From CAYOUV01 sp963790075 (GTDB lineage: Bacteria; Chloroflexota; Anaerolineae; Anaerolineales; Villigracilaceae): a stretch of 64,000 nucleotides of DNA. The translations under genes were made by a program, and so were the position numbers. Below are positions 23,504 to 32,069 of this stretch, one piece after another. The notes under the pieces were generated by a model that saw only the letters and a program-made list of their open reading frames with translations, did no database searches and was not told the origin of the DNA. The stretch lies in the NCBI GenBank assembly GCA_963790075.1, contig CAWBNG010000009.1:62001-126000 (forward strand), read 5' to 3'. Position 1 is the stretch's first letter, and each line of letters starts with the position of its first letter.

Positions 23504-23779
23504 GGGTTTGTACCGGAGCCTGAATTATCCCTTTTCAAACCACCCCCGTCTGGACAAAATAAGATATTTTCAATCACTCGTCTAAACAATTACATATTGA
23601 ATCAAATGTATGAGTCCGCTGCGGACATTCGTCATCCTTTAGGCTGACATTACTCACAACTTTGTGAAAGTATATACACGTGATGCTAGAATATTATAAA
23701 GCAATCCTACCATATAAATCTCTATTTAGAGGTGTGTGAAGAAATGATCGGTCCATAATCTGCCAACGGAGGTGCCAAT
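23504..23779 (+). promoter_or_regulatory. Control region of the CODH/ACS cluster
   Basis: This 276-bp gap separates the leftward CAP gene from the rightward cluster. It holds a perfect short palindrome GTCCGC-T-GCGGAC at 23614-23626. It also holds CTCACA-AC-TTTGTGAAA near 23653-23669, which resembles CTCACA-GAG-TTTGTGAAA on the minus strand before the formate channel gene. -10-like boxes (TAGAAT, TATAAA) lie near 23687-23700, and GGAGG lies at 23769-23773 before the first start. No gene or RNA is seen in it. Confidence 0.45.
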
Positions 23780-24166
23780 ATGGAAACCAAGACGTTCGAG
23801 GCTTCGGCATTGTTCGGAGATCACCATGTAACAGAAGTGCGCCGCTTGCTTTTAGAACTGGATGGAGTTAAGGAAGTATACGCCAGCAGCGCCTTTCAAG
23901 TGATTGAAGTGAAATTTGATCCAAAGAAAGTCAGCGCTGAGCAGATCGAAAACTGCCTCGCTGAAGCTGGTTATTTGGGGGAAATTCCGTCGCTGATTGA
24001 AACAGGAATTGCAGGGTACGGCAAAGAAGGCGCGGATGAGTTTTTCCGCCATACAGTCGCTTACAACACCATCAAACAAACCGTCAGCTTTTCCCAAAAG
24101 GTCCAATACCAGGGACGCCCGCTCTGGCCGTGCCCGGGTATCGGGGCCGTCAAAATGGATGAATAG
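23780..24166 (+). CDS. HMA-like small protein without the metal-binding CxxC
   Basis: The 128-residue protein starts with a ferredoxin-like fold of the heavy-metal-associated type: HHVTEVRRLLLELDGVKEVYASSAFQVIEVKFDPKKVSAEQIENCLAEAGY (residues 15-65). The usual CxxC loop is replaced by GDHH, so classic copper binding is unlikely, though the two His could hold another metal. The C-terminal half ends in a short RPLWPCPGIGAVK motif. It is the first gene of the CODH/ACS cluster, 13 bp before acsA, with GGAGG before its start. A role in metal handling or maturation of the enzyme is a reasonable guess, not shown by sequence. Confidence 0.7.
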   Translation: METKTFEASALFGDHHVTEVRRLLLELDGVKEVYASSAFQVIEVKFDPKKVSAEQIENCLAEAGYLGEIPSLIETGIAGYGKEGADEFFRHTVAYNTIKQTVSFSQKVQYQGRPLWPCPGIGAVKMDE

Positions 24167-24179
24167 AGGTAGGTGAGAT

Positions 24180-26192
24180 ATGCCAAAGAAACGCGAAATT
24201 AACGAGTACTCGACCGACCCCGCCGCACGGGAAATGCTGATCCGTGCTGAGGAATTAGGCATCGGGACAGCCTTTACACGCGCCGACGCAATGTCTCCTT
24301 GTAATATCGGTGACTCTGGCATGTGCTGCAAGAATTGCGGTATGGGTCCTTGCCGCCTGACCAAGAATGGAGATGTCGGTATCTGTGGCGCAACCCTGGA
24401 TACGATCCAGGCGCGCAACCTGACACGCGCCATCGCGGCCGGCGCAGCTGCCCATTCCGATCATGGACGCGGTATGGCAATGACACTGAAGGCCACTGCC
24501 AACGGCGAAGCCGAAGGATATTACATTCGCGACGTAGCCAAGCTGCGCACCGTGGCCTCGTTGTATGACATTCCGATTGAGGGCCGTTCGCCCGAAGAGA
24601 TTGCAAATGATCTGGCGGACCTGTATCTGTCACAATTTGGCCAACAGGAAGGCGTGGTCATCCTGACCAAGCGTGCTCCTGCTAAACGGCAAAAGCGCTG
24701 GGAAGCGGCCGGGGTATTGCCGCGAGGCATCGACCGCGAGATCGTGGAATGCCTGCATCGTACGCACATCGGTGACGATCAGGATCCAGTCCACATCTTG
24801 CAGCATGCTGTCCGAACCGCCATCGGCGATGGTTGGGGCGGGAGTTTGCTCGCCACCGACATTTCGGACATCCTGTTCGGCACGCCTGCGCCTGTCCTGG
24901 GACAGGCCAATCTGGGTGTGTTGAAAGACGATTACGTGAACGTGGTCGTCCACGGGCACGAACCCACACTGAGCGAGATGATCGTCGCTGCTTCCCAGAT
25001 GCCAGAAATCATCGAATACGCGCAAGCAGCGGGTGCAAAAGGTGTCAACCTGTCGGGCATCTGCTGCACGGCGAACGAAATCCTGATGCGCCAGGGTATT
25101 CCTGCGGCAGGCAATTTCTTACAGCAGGAATTGGCCATTATGACCGGCGCCGTTGAAGCTATGGTTGTGGACGTGCAGTGCGTCATGCAGGCGCTGGTGG
25201 GATTGGCCACCAACTTCCATACCAAGATCATCACCACCTCGCCCAAAGTGAAGATCAAAGGTGCAACGCACATTGAGTTTGACGAGCACCACGCGCTAAC
25301 AATCGCGAAAGACATTCTCAAGACTGCGATCGATAACTACAAGGAGCGAGGCAAGGTGCAAATCCCGGATTTCCGTTCAGACTTGATACCGGGCTTTTCA
25401 AATGAGTACATCAACTACATGTTGGGTGGCTCGTACCGCGCTTCTTTCCGCCCCCTGAACGACGCCATCATGTCCGGCCGTATCCGCGGCGTCGCAGCCA
25501 TTGTAGGCTGCAATAACCCTCGCGGGCAGCACGATTACCTGCACACATATGTCACCAAGGAACTCCTCAAGCAGGATGTCCTGGTGGTTGAAACGGGCTG
25601 CGGTGCGATTGCATCAGCCAAGCAAGGCTTGATGCTTGGGGAAGCGGGTCTGGACCAGGTCGGTCCCGGTCTGCGAGAGATCTGTGAGACGGTCGGCATC
25701 CCGCCTGTCCTGCATATGGGCTCCTGCGTCGACAACAGCCGCATCCTGACCGTCTTGGCTCAAATGGTCGAGGAAGGCGGTTTGGGCGATGACATTGACC
25801 AGGTGCCGGCAGTCGGTCTTGCGCCTGAATGGATGAGCGAGAAAGCGCTTTCGATCGGCACTTACTGCGTCGCCTCGGGTGCGTATGTCATCTTTGGCGG
25901 CACCTCCCCGGTTGGCGGTATGCCCGATCGCGTTACCGACAGCGACATCGTGGCGAAATACATCAGCCAGGGTTGGGAAGAACTTTACGGCGGCAAGCTG
26001 GAGTTCATCCCTGATCCGGATAAGATGATCGAAGCCACCCTGGCCCATATCGACGCCAAGCGCGCCGCGCTCGGCTTACCCGAATACGATCCCACCAGAT
26101 TTGGCCACAGCGGCGACGCCAAGATGCTGGAATTCGAAGCGCTACCGCTGGCTGAGAAACGCAAAGCTATTTACGGGACTGCAGCGGACTAA
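24180..26192 (+). CDS. acsA: Carbon monoxide dehydrogenase catalytic subunit
   Basis: This enzyme interconverts CO and CO2 and passes CO to acetyl-CoA synthase. The 670-residue length is normal. Cysteines 41, 49, 50, 53, 58 and 69 form the pattern of the D- and B-clusters (SPCNIGDSGMCCKNC, then GPC and GIC). Later motifs hold the nickel-iron C-cluster ligands: the His in VVHGHEP (near 262), Cys in LSGICCTANE, Cys in VDVQCVM, GCNNPRG, ETGCGAIAS and MGSCVDNSR. It lies 12 bp before acsB. All key residues seem intact, unlike acsB. Confidence 0.96.
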   Translation: MPKKREINEYSTDPAAREMLIRAEELGIGTAFTRADAMSPCNIGDSGMCCKNCGMGPCRLTKNGDVGICGATLDTIQARNLTRAIAAGAAAHSDHGRGMAMTLKATANGEAEGYYIRDVAKLRTVASLYDIPIEGRSPEEIANDLADLYLSQFGQQEGVVILTKRAPAKRQKRWEAAGVLPRGIDREIVECLHRTHIGDDQDPVHILQHAVRTAIGDGWGGSLLATDISDILFGTPAPVLGQANLGVLKDDYVNVVVHGHEPTLSEMIVAASQMPEIIEYAQAAGAKGVNLSGICCTANEILMRQGIPAAGNFLQQELAIMTGAVEAMVVDVQCVMQALVGLATNFHTKIITTSPKVKIKGATHIEFDEHHALTIAKDILKTAIDNYKERGKVQIPDFRSDLIPGFSNEYINYMLGGSYRASFRPLNDAIMSGRIRGVAAIVGCNNPRGQHDYLHTYVTKELLKQDVLVVETGCGAIASAKQGLMLGEAGLDQVGPGLREICETVGIPPVLHMGSCVDNSRILTVLAQMVEEGGLGDDIDQVPAVGLAPEWMSEKALSIGTYCVASGAYVIFGGTSPVGGMPDRVTDSDIVAKYISQGWEELYGGKLEFIPDPDKMIEATLAHIDAKRAALGLPEYDPTRFGHSGDAKMLEFEALPLAEKRKAIYGTAAD

Positions 26193-26204
26193 CGGAGGAA
26201 TCAG

Positions 26205-28498
26205 ATGTCAAAATACATTGCTACCCGTGCCATTCGTGGCGCCTCTGCCCTGGTGACCGAAGCTGAGGTCATGCTCCATAGGGCTCTATCCGAAAAGGGA
26301 CCGGACACCCCGGTTGCCTTCCCCAATACCGCTTACTATCTGCCCACTATTCTGGGTATGACCGGGATCGAAGTGACCAAGCTTGGCGATTTACCGCCTG
26401 TTCTTGAACAGGCACGCCAAATGCTGCATCCGATCCCGGCCGGCAAGCACTGGACTCCTTACCTGGGGGAGACGCTCGAACTCGGGCATGTCCACGCTGC
26501 TAGCGGCTGAAACGATTGAAGCCATTCGCTTCGTCTATGATCTTCAACCTGAATCGCTGCCCGGTTTCCAACTGGCCGGTGGCACGTCTTTCACCAGCCC
26601 GGATAATGGTGCGGGCGATGGTGCCAGCCTGGACGGTCATCTGAACGGACCGATCGACGACATCCAGTTGCGCTCGTGGGGCATCCAACTCGTGGACGGG
26701 CGTATGCCTGGTTTTGCTGCGATCGTTGGCTGCGCCAAGTCTAATGAAGTGGCCGTAAAATTGGTGCGCGAACTCCAACGCCGCAATATCCTGACTTTCC
26801 TGTCCGGCAACGTCAATGGACGCAGTATCATCCACCAGTTGCAGGAGGAAGGCGTCGAACTCGGCTACGATACTTACACTGTCCCGTTTGGAACTGACAC
26901 GATCAGCGCCATCTACGCTTTGGGATTTGCTACACGCTCGGCTCTGACCTTTGGCGGCCTGAAACCCGGTATGTCGCGCGATATTTTGCTCTACAACAAG
27001 GATCGCGTTTTTGCCTTCGTGCTGGCTTTGGGCGAAGTGGATGACCTCAAGTATGCCGCAGCCGCCGGTGCAATTAACTACGGCTTCCCGGTGATCGCTG
27101 ATACGGTCATTCCCGATATTCTGCCCACCGGCGTAACCACTTACGAACACGTTGTCTCGATGCCTTTCGACGAGATCGATGGTAAAGACGATCTCGAAAA
27201 AGCCGAGCTGTTGGTTCAGAAATGCATCGAAATCCGCGGCGTCAAGGTTAAAAGTGTCCAATGTGGATGTGCCCGTTCCATACGGCTCGGCCTTTGAAGG
27301 CGAAGTGGTTCGCAAAGCCGACCTGAGGGTGGAGTTTGGCGGTAAACACAGCCGCTGCTTCGAATACCTGCATATGGCCAAGTTGGACGAGGTCACGGAT
27401 GGCAAGATCGAGATCGTCGGTCCGGACTTCTCGGAGATTGCCTCCCAGGGATCGATGGATGTCGGTGTGGTAATTTCGGTGGCTGGTCGTCAAATGCAGC
27501 AGGACTTCGAACCGGTGCTGGAGCGGCAGATCCATTACTTCGTCAACGGTGCTTCCGGAATTCAACATGTCGGCCAGCGGGATATCGCCTGGATCCGCGT
27601 TTCGAATGCTGCCGCTGATAAGGGTTTCAACCTGGAACACATTGGCAGGATCCTGCACGCCCGCTTCCACGAAGATTTCGGCGCGATTGTTGACAAGGTC
27701 CAGGTTACGATCTACACCGACCCGGATCAGATGCACCAGTGGCTGGACAAAGCCCGCGAGGCTTATGATTTCCGCAACAAACGCCTGGCCGATCTGACCG
27801 ATGACAAAGTGGACGAATTCTACTCCTGCACATTGTGCCAGTCTTTTGCGCCGAACCATGTCTGTGTCGTCTCGCCTGAACGCCTGGGATTGTGCGGCGC
27901 TTATAACTGGCTGGACTGCAAAGCCTCCTTCAGCATCAACCCGACCGGTCCCAACCAACCCATCAAATTGGGCAAAATCATCGACGCGACCAAAGGTTAC
28001 TGGGAAGGCACTAACGACTACGCCAAGATCGGTTCACACGGGACAGTACCGGAAGTCTCGATGTACTCGATCATGGAAAACCCGATGACAGCCTGTGGCT
28101 GCTTCGAATGCATCGTAATGCTCATCCCGGAAGCAAATGGCGTGATGGTGGTCAGCCGGGAAGATACCAGCATGACCCCGGCCGGTATGACCTTCTCCAC
28201 CCTGGCCGGTATTGCAGGTGGCGGATTGCAAACTCCCGGTGTGATGGGGGTTGGCAAATACTATTTGATCAGCCCCAAATTCATCTCTGCCGATGGTGGC
28301 TTCAAGCGAATAGTCTGGATGTCTTCCGTGCTGAAAGAAACTATGTCAGATGAGCTCAGGGCTGTCAGTGAACGCGAAGGCGATCCCGATCTGCTCGACC
28401 GCATCGCCGACGAACGCAGCGTCAATACGGTCGAGGATTTACTGGCCTGGCTGGAAACCCACAATCATCCCGCTATGGCGCTTGACCCAATGTTCTAA
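26205..28498 (+). pseudogene. acsB: Acetyl-CoA synthase AcsB, reading frame broken by two single-base insertions
   Basis: AcsB joins CO, a methyl group and CoA to acetyl-CoA. The homology is complete but in three frames: 26205 to about 26486; about 26487 to about 27250; then to 28498. Dropping one base of CTCGGGCATG (26481-26490) restores ETLELGMSTLLAAE, and dropping one A of the AAAA run at 27250-27253 restores VKVSNVDVPVPYG. The repaired protein has about 763 residues, the bacterial form with the N-terminal CODH-binding part. All A-cluster ligands remain: Cys541 and Cys544 (SCTLC), HVC and GLCG, and Cys630 and Cys632 (ACGC). Full conservation means the damage is recent or is an assembly error. 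The gene is essential for the pathway around it, so error is my preferred reading. Confidence 0.9.
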
Positions 28499-28516
28499 CA
28501 CCCGGCTGTCCCGATT

Positions 28517-28555
28517 GGCAGGTTGGAGGCTGCGTTGAATGGCCTCCAACCTGCC
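28517..28555 (+). other. Perfect 14-bp intercistronic hairpin after acsB
   Basis: GGCAGGTTGGAGGC and its exact complement flank an 11-base loop. No T-tract follows, so it is more likely an mRNA processing or stability element between acsB and the bacterioferritin gene than a full terminator. Confidence 0.55.
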
Positions 28556-28586
28556 ACCCAAAAGCGAGGTATTAAAGGAGTGAAAA

Positions 28587-29066
28587 ATGAAAGGCGATGA
28601 TAAATTACTCAAAACCCTCAACGACCTCCTGGCCGATGAGTTGACCGCTATCAGCCAATACATGGTCCATTCAGAAATGTGCGCTAACTGGGGGTATGCA
28701 AAACTACACGAAGCGATCGAAAAACAAGCAATTGACGAAATGCATCATGCCGAGTGGCTCATCGGGCGCATCCTATTTTTGGAGGGAATGCCGGTTGTCT
28801 CCAAGCTCAATGCGATGAAGATCGGCAAGAGCGTTTCGGACATGGTTGGTAATGACCAGGAGGCTGAGCTTGAAGCCATCCATGCCTACAATCTGGCTAT
28901 CCAACTTGCCGGGGATGTGGATGACCAGTCTACCGCCGACTTGCTCACGACCATCCTCAAAATGGAAGAAGACCATTACGATTGGGGAAAGAAACAGCGC
29001 GACCAGATCGCACAGATGGGCCTGGAGAATTTTTTGAGCAACCAGGCCGGGGATGCGCAGGAGTAA
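28587..29066 (+). CDS. bfr: Bacterioferritin-like protein
   Basis: The 159-residue protein is a four-helix ferritin-like protein. The di-iron ligands are in place: Glu18 in LADELTAISQY, Glu51 and His54 in EMHHAE, Glu94 in EAELEAIHAY, and EEDHYDW near 127-130. A Met at the position for haem (MP near residue 68 or M in the second helix) would fit bacterioferritin. It stores iron while using up peroxide or oxygen. In the middle of an oxygen-sensitive nickel-iron enzyme cluster it could supply iron or protect the enzymes (inference). AAAGGAG precedes the ATG. Confidence 0.88.
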   Translation: MKGDDKLLKTLNDLLADELTAISQYMVHSEMCANWGYAKLHEAIEKQAIDEMHHAEWLIGRILFLEGMPVVSKLNAMKIGKSVSDMVGNDQEAELEAIHAYNLAIQLAGDVDDQSTADLLTTILKMEEDHYDWGKKQRDQIAQMGLENFLSNQAGDAQE

Positions 29067-29122
29067 TCCATCGAGAGAAATGCGAGAAAGCATAAAATTC
29101 TTATTTCTCTTGACAAACAATA

Positions 29123-29623
29123 ATGGTTGAAGAAAAACTCGTCCGAGACCTGATGACTGTCGGTGTGCCGACCTGTAAGATCAGCACACCCGTTGCGGAT
29201 ATTGCTCGTTTCCTCCTGGAAAACAATGTCGAAGAAATGGTCGTCCTGGGTGAGGAAGGCGAGGGCGTCGGGGTATGTGGATACAAGGAACTCGTCAGGG
29301 CTTATGGGCGTGAAGGCGTGCAAACACTCACTGCTGAAGAAGTGATGTCGGAAGGAGTTCCCGAGCTTCCGGCTGATATTTCTTTAAATGTTGCCGCACA
29401 AATAATGAGAGATAAAAACATCCGCGTCGCTTATATGACCCACAATTCGGCGGGAATCATTTATCCGGCTGCCTCCATCTCTTACAAGCATCTGGTCCGC
29501 CACCTGGCAGCCAGGGATGAAACCGAGCTCAAAGACCTTGGGATCGAGGCTGAACGAAAATCCCCGATCGAGGTCTTTATCGAGCGGCGCGATCAAGCCC
29601 GTAAGAAGGCCGGTTTATCTTAA
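29123..29623 (+). CDS. CBS-domain protein
   Basis: The 166-residue protein is a pair of CBS modules. The first runs over residues 5-60 (VRDLMTVGVPTCKISTPVADIARFLLENNVEEMVVLGEEGEGVGV) and the second over residues 75-130 (AEEVMSEGVPELPADISLNVAAQIMRDKNIRVAYM). The pair usually binds adenosine nucleotides and acts as an energy sensor. The C-terminal 35 residues are charged. No enzymatic domain is attached. It lies between bfr and acsD on the same strand. The ribosome binding site is weak. A regulatory role for the pathway is possible but not shown. Confidence 0.85.
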   Translation: MVEEKLVRDLMTVGVPTCKISTPVADIARFLLENNVEEMVVLGEEGEGVGVCGYKELVRAYGREGVQTLTAEEVMSEGVPELPADISLNVAAQIMRDKNIRVAYMTHNSAGIIYPAASISYKHLVRHLAARDETELKDLGIEAERKSPIEVFIERRDQARKKAGLS

Positions 29624-29682
29624 TGGATGTAGAAATCAATAACGATGCAACCTTGAAGGTATTTGTCGTAATCGGAAAATAA
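29623..29682 (+). CDS. Possible 19-codon mini-ORF coupled to the CBS gene
   Basis: Its ATG overlaps the TAA of the CBS gene (TAATG). The peptide MDVEINNDATLKVFVVIGK faintly resembles the first residues of AcsD (MPIEIPKDKW...VTIGA), which starts 46 bases after this ORF. It may be a leftover of a duplicated acsD start or chance. The rest of the gap holds only the GGAGG of acsD. Confidence 0.2.
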   Translation: MDVEINNDATLKVFVVIGK

Positions 29683-29728
29683 CAGGACACCACCGGATTG
29701 AATTGTTTCCAACAAGGAGGAACACATC

Positions 29729-30691
29729 ATGCCAATTGAAATACCAAAAGATAAGTGGCCGGGCAGCATTCAAATCGTTACCATCGGCGCGACATCTGCA
29801 GAAGGCGGCACGCGGACGCAAACGGTCACCCTGGGTGGGGAAACCACATTGCCGTTCATGCAATTTGAGGCTCCAACACCGCATGCCCCTGTGGTTGCGG
29901 TCGAAATCAAGGACCGCCATCCCGACGATTGGTCGCCATTGCTGGCGGACGCCTGGGGTAGCGCCATGGATGATCCGGCTCAATGGGCCAAAGCGGCCGA
30001 GGAAGCCGGGGCCGACCTGATTGTCCTGGCTTTGACTATGACCAAGGCTGATGGTAGTCCGACCAAGCCGGAGGATGCGGTTGCCTCGGTTAAGGCTGTA
30101 CTTGGCGCAACGGGCCTCCCGCTGATCGTCTGGGGGCCGGGACAGGCCGAAGCTGACAACGAATTGCTCGTCCCCGTTGCCGAAGCCACAAAGGGAGAAA
30201 AGCTGGTCCTGGGCATCTGCGAGGACAAGAATTATCGCACTATCGTCGCCACGGCCATGGCGAATGGGCATCTGGTCCAGGCGCGTACACCGATGGATGT
30301 GAATCTGTCCAAACAGTTGAACATCCTGGTCAGTGACATGGGCATGCCGCACGACCGCATCATCATGGATCCGACCACTGGCGCGCTTGGCTATGGTATC
30401 GAATACGGATATTCGGTCATGGAACGTTTGCGCCTGGCTGCCCTGCAAGGGGACGCTATGACCCAGCAACCGATGATCGTCACACCCGGATTCGAAGCCT
30501 GGAAGACCAAGGAATCCAAGGTTGGCGAAGGAGTGCCTGAGGCCTGGGGCGACTGGAATAATCGCGCCATCAACTGGGAGACCCTGACCGCTGTGTCGTT
30601 GGTCGAATCGGGCGCAGACATCGTGGTGCTGCGTCACCCCGAGAGCATCAAACGCGTCAATGCCGCGATCACCGAACTGATGACTGCTTAA
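29729..30691 (+). CDS. acsD: Corrinoid iron-sulfur protein, small subunit
   Basis: The 320-residue protein is the small (beta) subunit of the corrinoid iron-sulfur protein, which carries the methyl group to acetyl-CoA synthase. It has the expected barrel signatures: VEIKDRHPDDW near residue 53, EEAGADLIVLALTMTKADGS near 95, GPGQAEADNELLVPVAEATKGEKLVLGICEDKNYRTI near 130-170, and DRIIMDPTTGALGYGIEYGYSVMERLRLAAL near 215-245. Length is as usual. The subunit binds the corrinoid together with AcsC, whose gene starts 9 bp later. A strong GGAGG precedes the ATG. Confidence 0.95.
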   Translation: MPIEIPKDKWPGSIQIVTIGATSAEGGTRTQTVTLGGETTLPFMQFEAPTPHAPVVAVEIKDRHPDDWSPLLADAWGSAMDDPAQWAKAAEEAGADLIVLALTMTKADGSPTKPEDAVASVKAVLGATGLPLIVWGPGQAEADNELLVPVAEATKGEKLVLGICEDKNYRTIVATAMANGHLVQARTPMDVNLSKQLNILVSDMGMPHDRIIMDPTTGALGYGIEYGYSVMERLRLAALQGDAMTQQPMIVTPGFEAWKTKESKVGEGVPEAWGDWNNRAINWETLTAVSLVESGADIVVLRHPESIKRVNAAITELMTA

Positions 30692-30700
30692 GGAGAAATC

Positions 30701-32032
30701 ATGGCACTCTCTGGTATTCAAATCTACAAACTTCTACCGCAAACCAATTGCAAGGAATGCGGTTTCCCAACCTGCCTGGCCTTTGCCATGAAATTGGCTG
30801 CCAAACAAGTCGAACTCTCGTCCTGCCCGTACGTCAGCGACGAATCCAAGAAGCAGCTGGCCGAGTCGGCGGCGCCACCAATTCGTCTGGTCACGCTTAG
30901 CGCGGATGGACAGGAAGTAAAAGCCGGCAACGAGACGGTCATGTTCCGGCACGAAAAAACATTTTATAACAAACCCGGCATTTTCATCCGGGTCAAAGCA
31001 ACCGATGGCGCCGAGGCAATCAGAAAAAAGGTTGCCGCGGCTGATGCTTACACGGTCAATTATGTCGGCATGGATCTGGCAATTGACGGATTCGCGATCG
31101 AGGCAGATGGTGATCTCTCTGCGGCTGTCAAGGCTGTGCGCGAGAAATCAAAACGACCGCTGATTCTGATCGGCAAAGACGCTGCTGTGCTCGAGCCCGG
31201 ACTTCAGGCTTGTTCAAACGAAACCACCTTGATCTATGCCGCCGACGCCACCAACTGGGAAGCCATGGCAGAACTGGCCAAAAAATACAAGGCCGCCCTG
31301 GCGGTTAAGAGCGAGTCGCTCGATGAATTGGCAGACCTGACGCAAAAAATCCAGGCAGCAGGCGTGGCGGATATGGTCCTTGACCTGGGAGGGAAAAATA
31401 TGGCCGAGTGGCTGGCGCGTTCCACGCAGGTCCGGCGGTTGGCGCTTAAAGCCAACTTCCACGCGCTGGGATATCCGGTGATCGCTTTTCCTGGCGAGGC
31501 TGGCGATGAAGGTAAGGAATCGGTCTACGCCGCGCAGGCCATCTCCAAATACGCGGGGTTCGTCGTGCTGGATACTTTTTCTCCGGAGATGATCTACCCG
31601 CTGCTGGTGCTGCGCGAAAACATTTATACCGACCCACAAAAGCCGATCCAGGTACAACCTGGCATTTATGAGATCAATTCACCCACTCCGGATAGCCCGG
31701 TACTGATCACCACTAACTTCAGCATCACTTACTTTAGCGTGGCCAACGAGGTCGAGGGTTCGGGTTTACCGGCCTGGCTTCTGGTGACCGATGCCGAGGG
31801 TATGTCCGTGTTGACCGCCTGGGCTGCCGGGAAGTTCGACGCCGAGCGCATCGCCAAATCTGTCAAGGAATTTAATCTGGCAGACAAGATCACTAATAAG
31901 CGTGTGGTTCTACCGGGCCATGTGGCGGTGCTTTCCGGCGAGTTGGAAGAGGAGCTCCCTGGTTGGGAGATTCGCGTCGGTCCGCGTGAGGCCGTTGATA
32001 TTCCCGCCTTCATGAAACAGGCGTTGAATTAA
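30701..32032 (+). CDS. acsC: Corrinoid iron-sulfur protein, large subunit
   Basis: This 443-residue subunit holds the 4Fe-4S cluster and, with AcsD, the corrinoid. The N-terminal cluster ligands are Cys17, Cys20, Cys25 and Cys42 (QTNCKECGFPTC...SSC), as in known AcsC/CdhE. The middle is a TIM barrel, and the C-terminal 100 residues (VEGSGLPAWLLVTDAEGMSVLTAWAAGKF) form the corrinoid-binding domain. The cluster reduces Co(II) to Co(I) when the protein is damaged. It sits between acsD and acsV as usual for bacterial operons. AAGGAG precedes the ATG. Confidence 0.95.
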   Translation: MALSGIQIYKLLPQTNCKECGFPTCLAFAMKLAAKQVELSSCPYVSDESKKQLAESAAPPIRLVTLSADGQEVKAGNETVMFRHEKTFYNKPGIFIRVKATDGAEAIRKKVAAADAYTVNYVGMDLAIDGFAIEADGDLSAAVKAVREKSKRPLILIGKDAAVLEPGLQACSNETTLIYAADATNWEAMAELAKKYKAALAVKSESLDELADLTQKIQAAGVADMVLDLGGKNMAEWLARSTQVRRLALKANFHALGYPVIAFPGEAGDEGKESVYAAQAISKYAGFVVLDTFSPEMIYPLLVLRENIYTDPQKPIQVQPGIYEINSPTPDSPVLITTNFSITYFSVANEVEGSGLPAWLLVTDAEGMSVLTAWAAGKFDAERIAKSVKEFNLADKITNKRVVLPGHVAVLSGELEEELPGWEIRVGPREAVDIPAFMKQALN

Positions 32033-32069
32033 ATCCAAAAGAGTATACCTTCACTTCTGCACAGGAAAA

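Noticed and set aside
23504..23779. tRNA or small RNA gene in the gap before the CODH/ACS cluster
   Set aside because: No cloverleaf or terminator can be made from the sequence; only short palindromes and promoter-like boxes are visible.
26205..27297. Programmed ribosomal frameshifting in acsB
   Set aside because: Two separate skips of one base would be needed, neither site has a known slippery sequence plus stimulator, and the family is not known for it.
29636..30721. 361-codon open frame on the minus strand
   Set aside because: It lies fully opposite acsD, has no ribosome binding site, and reads as antisense composition without any known motif. High GC coding strands often leave such frames open.
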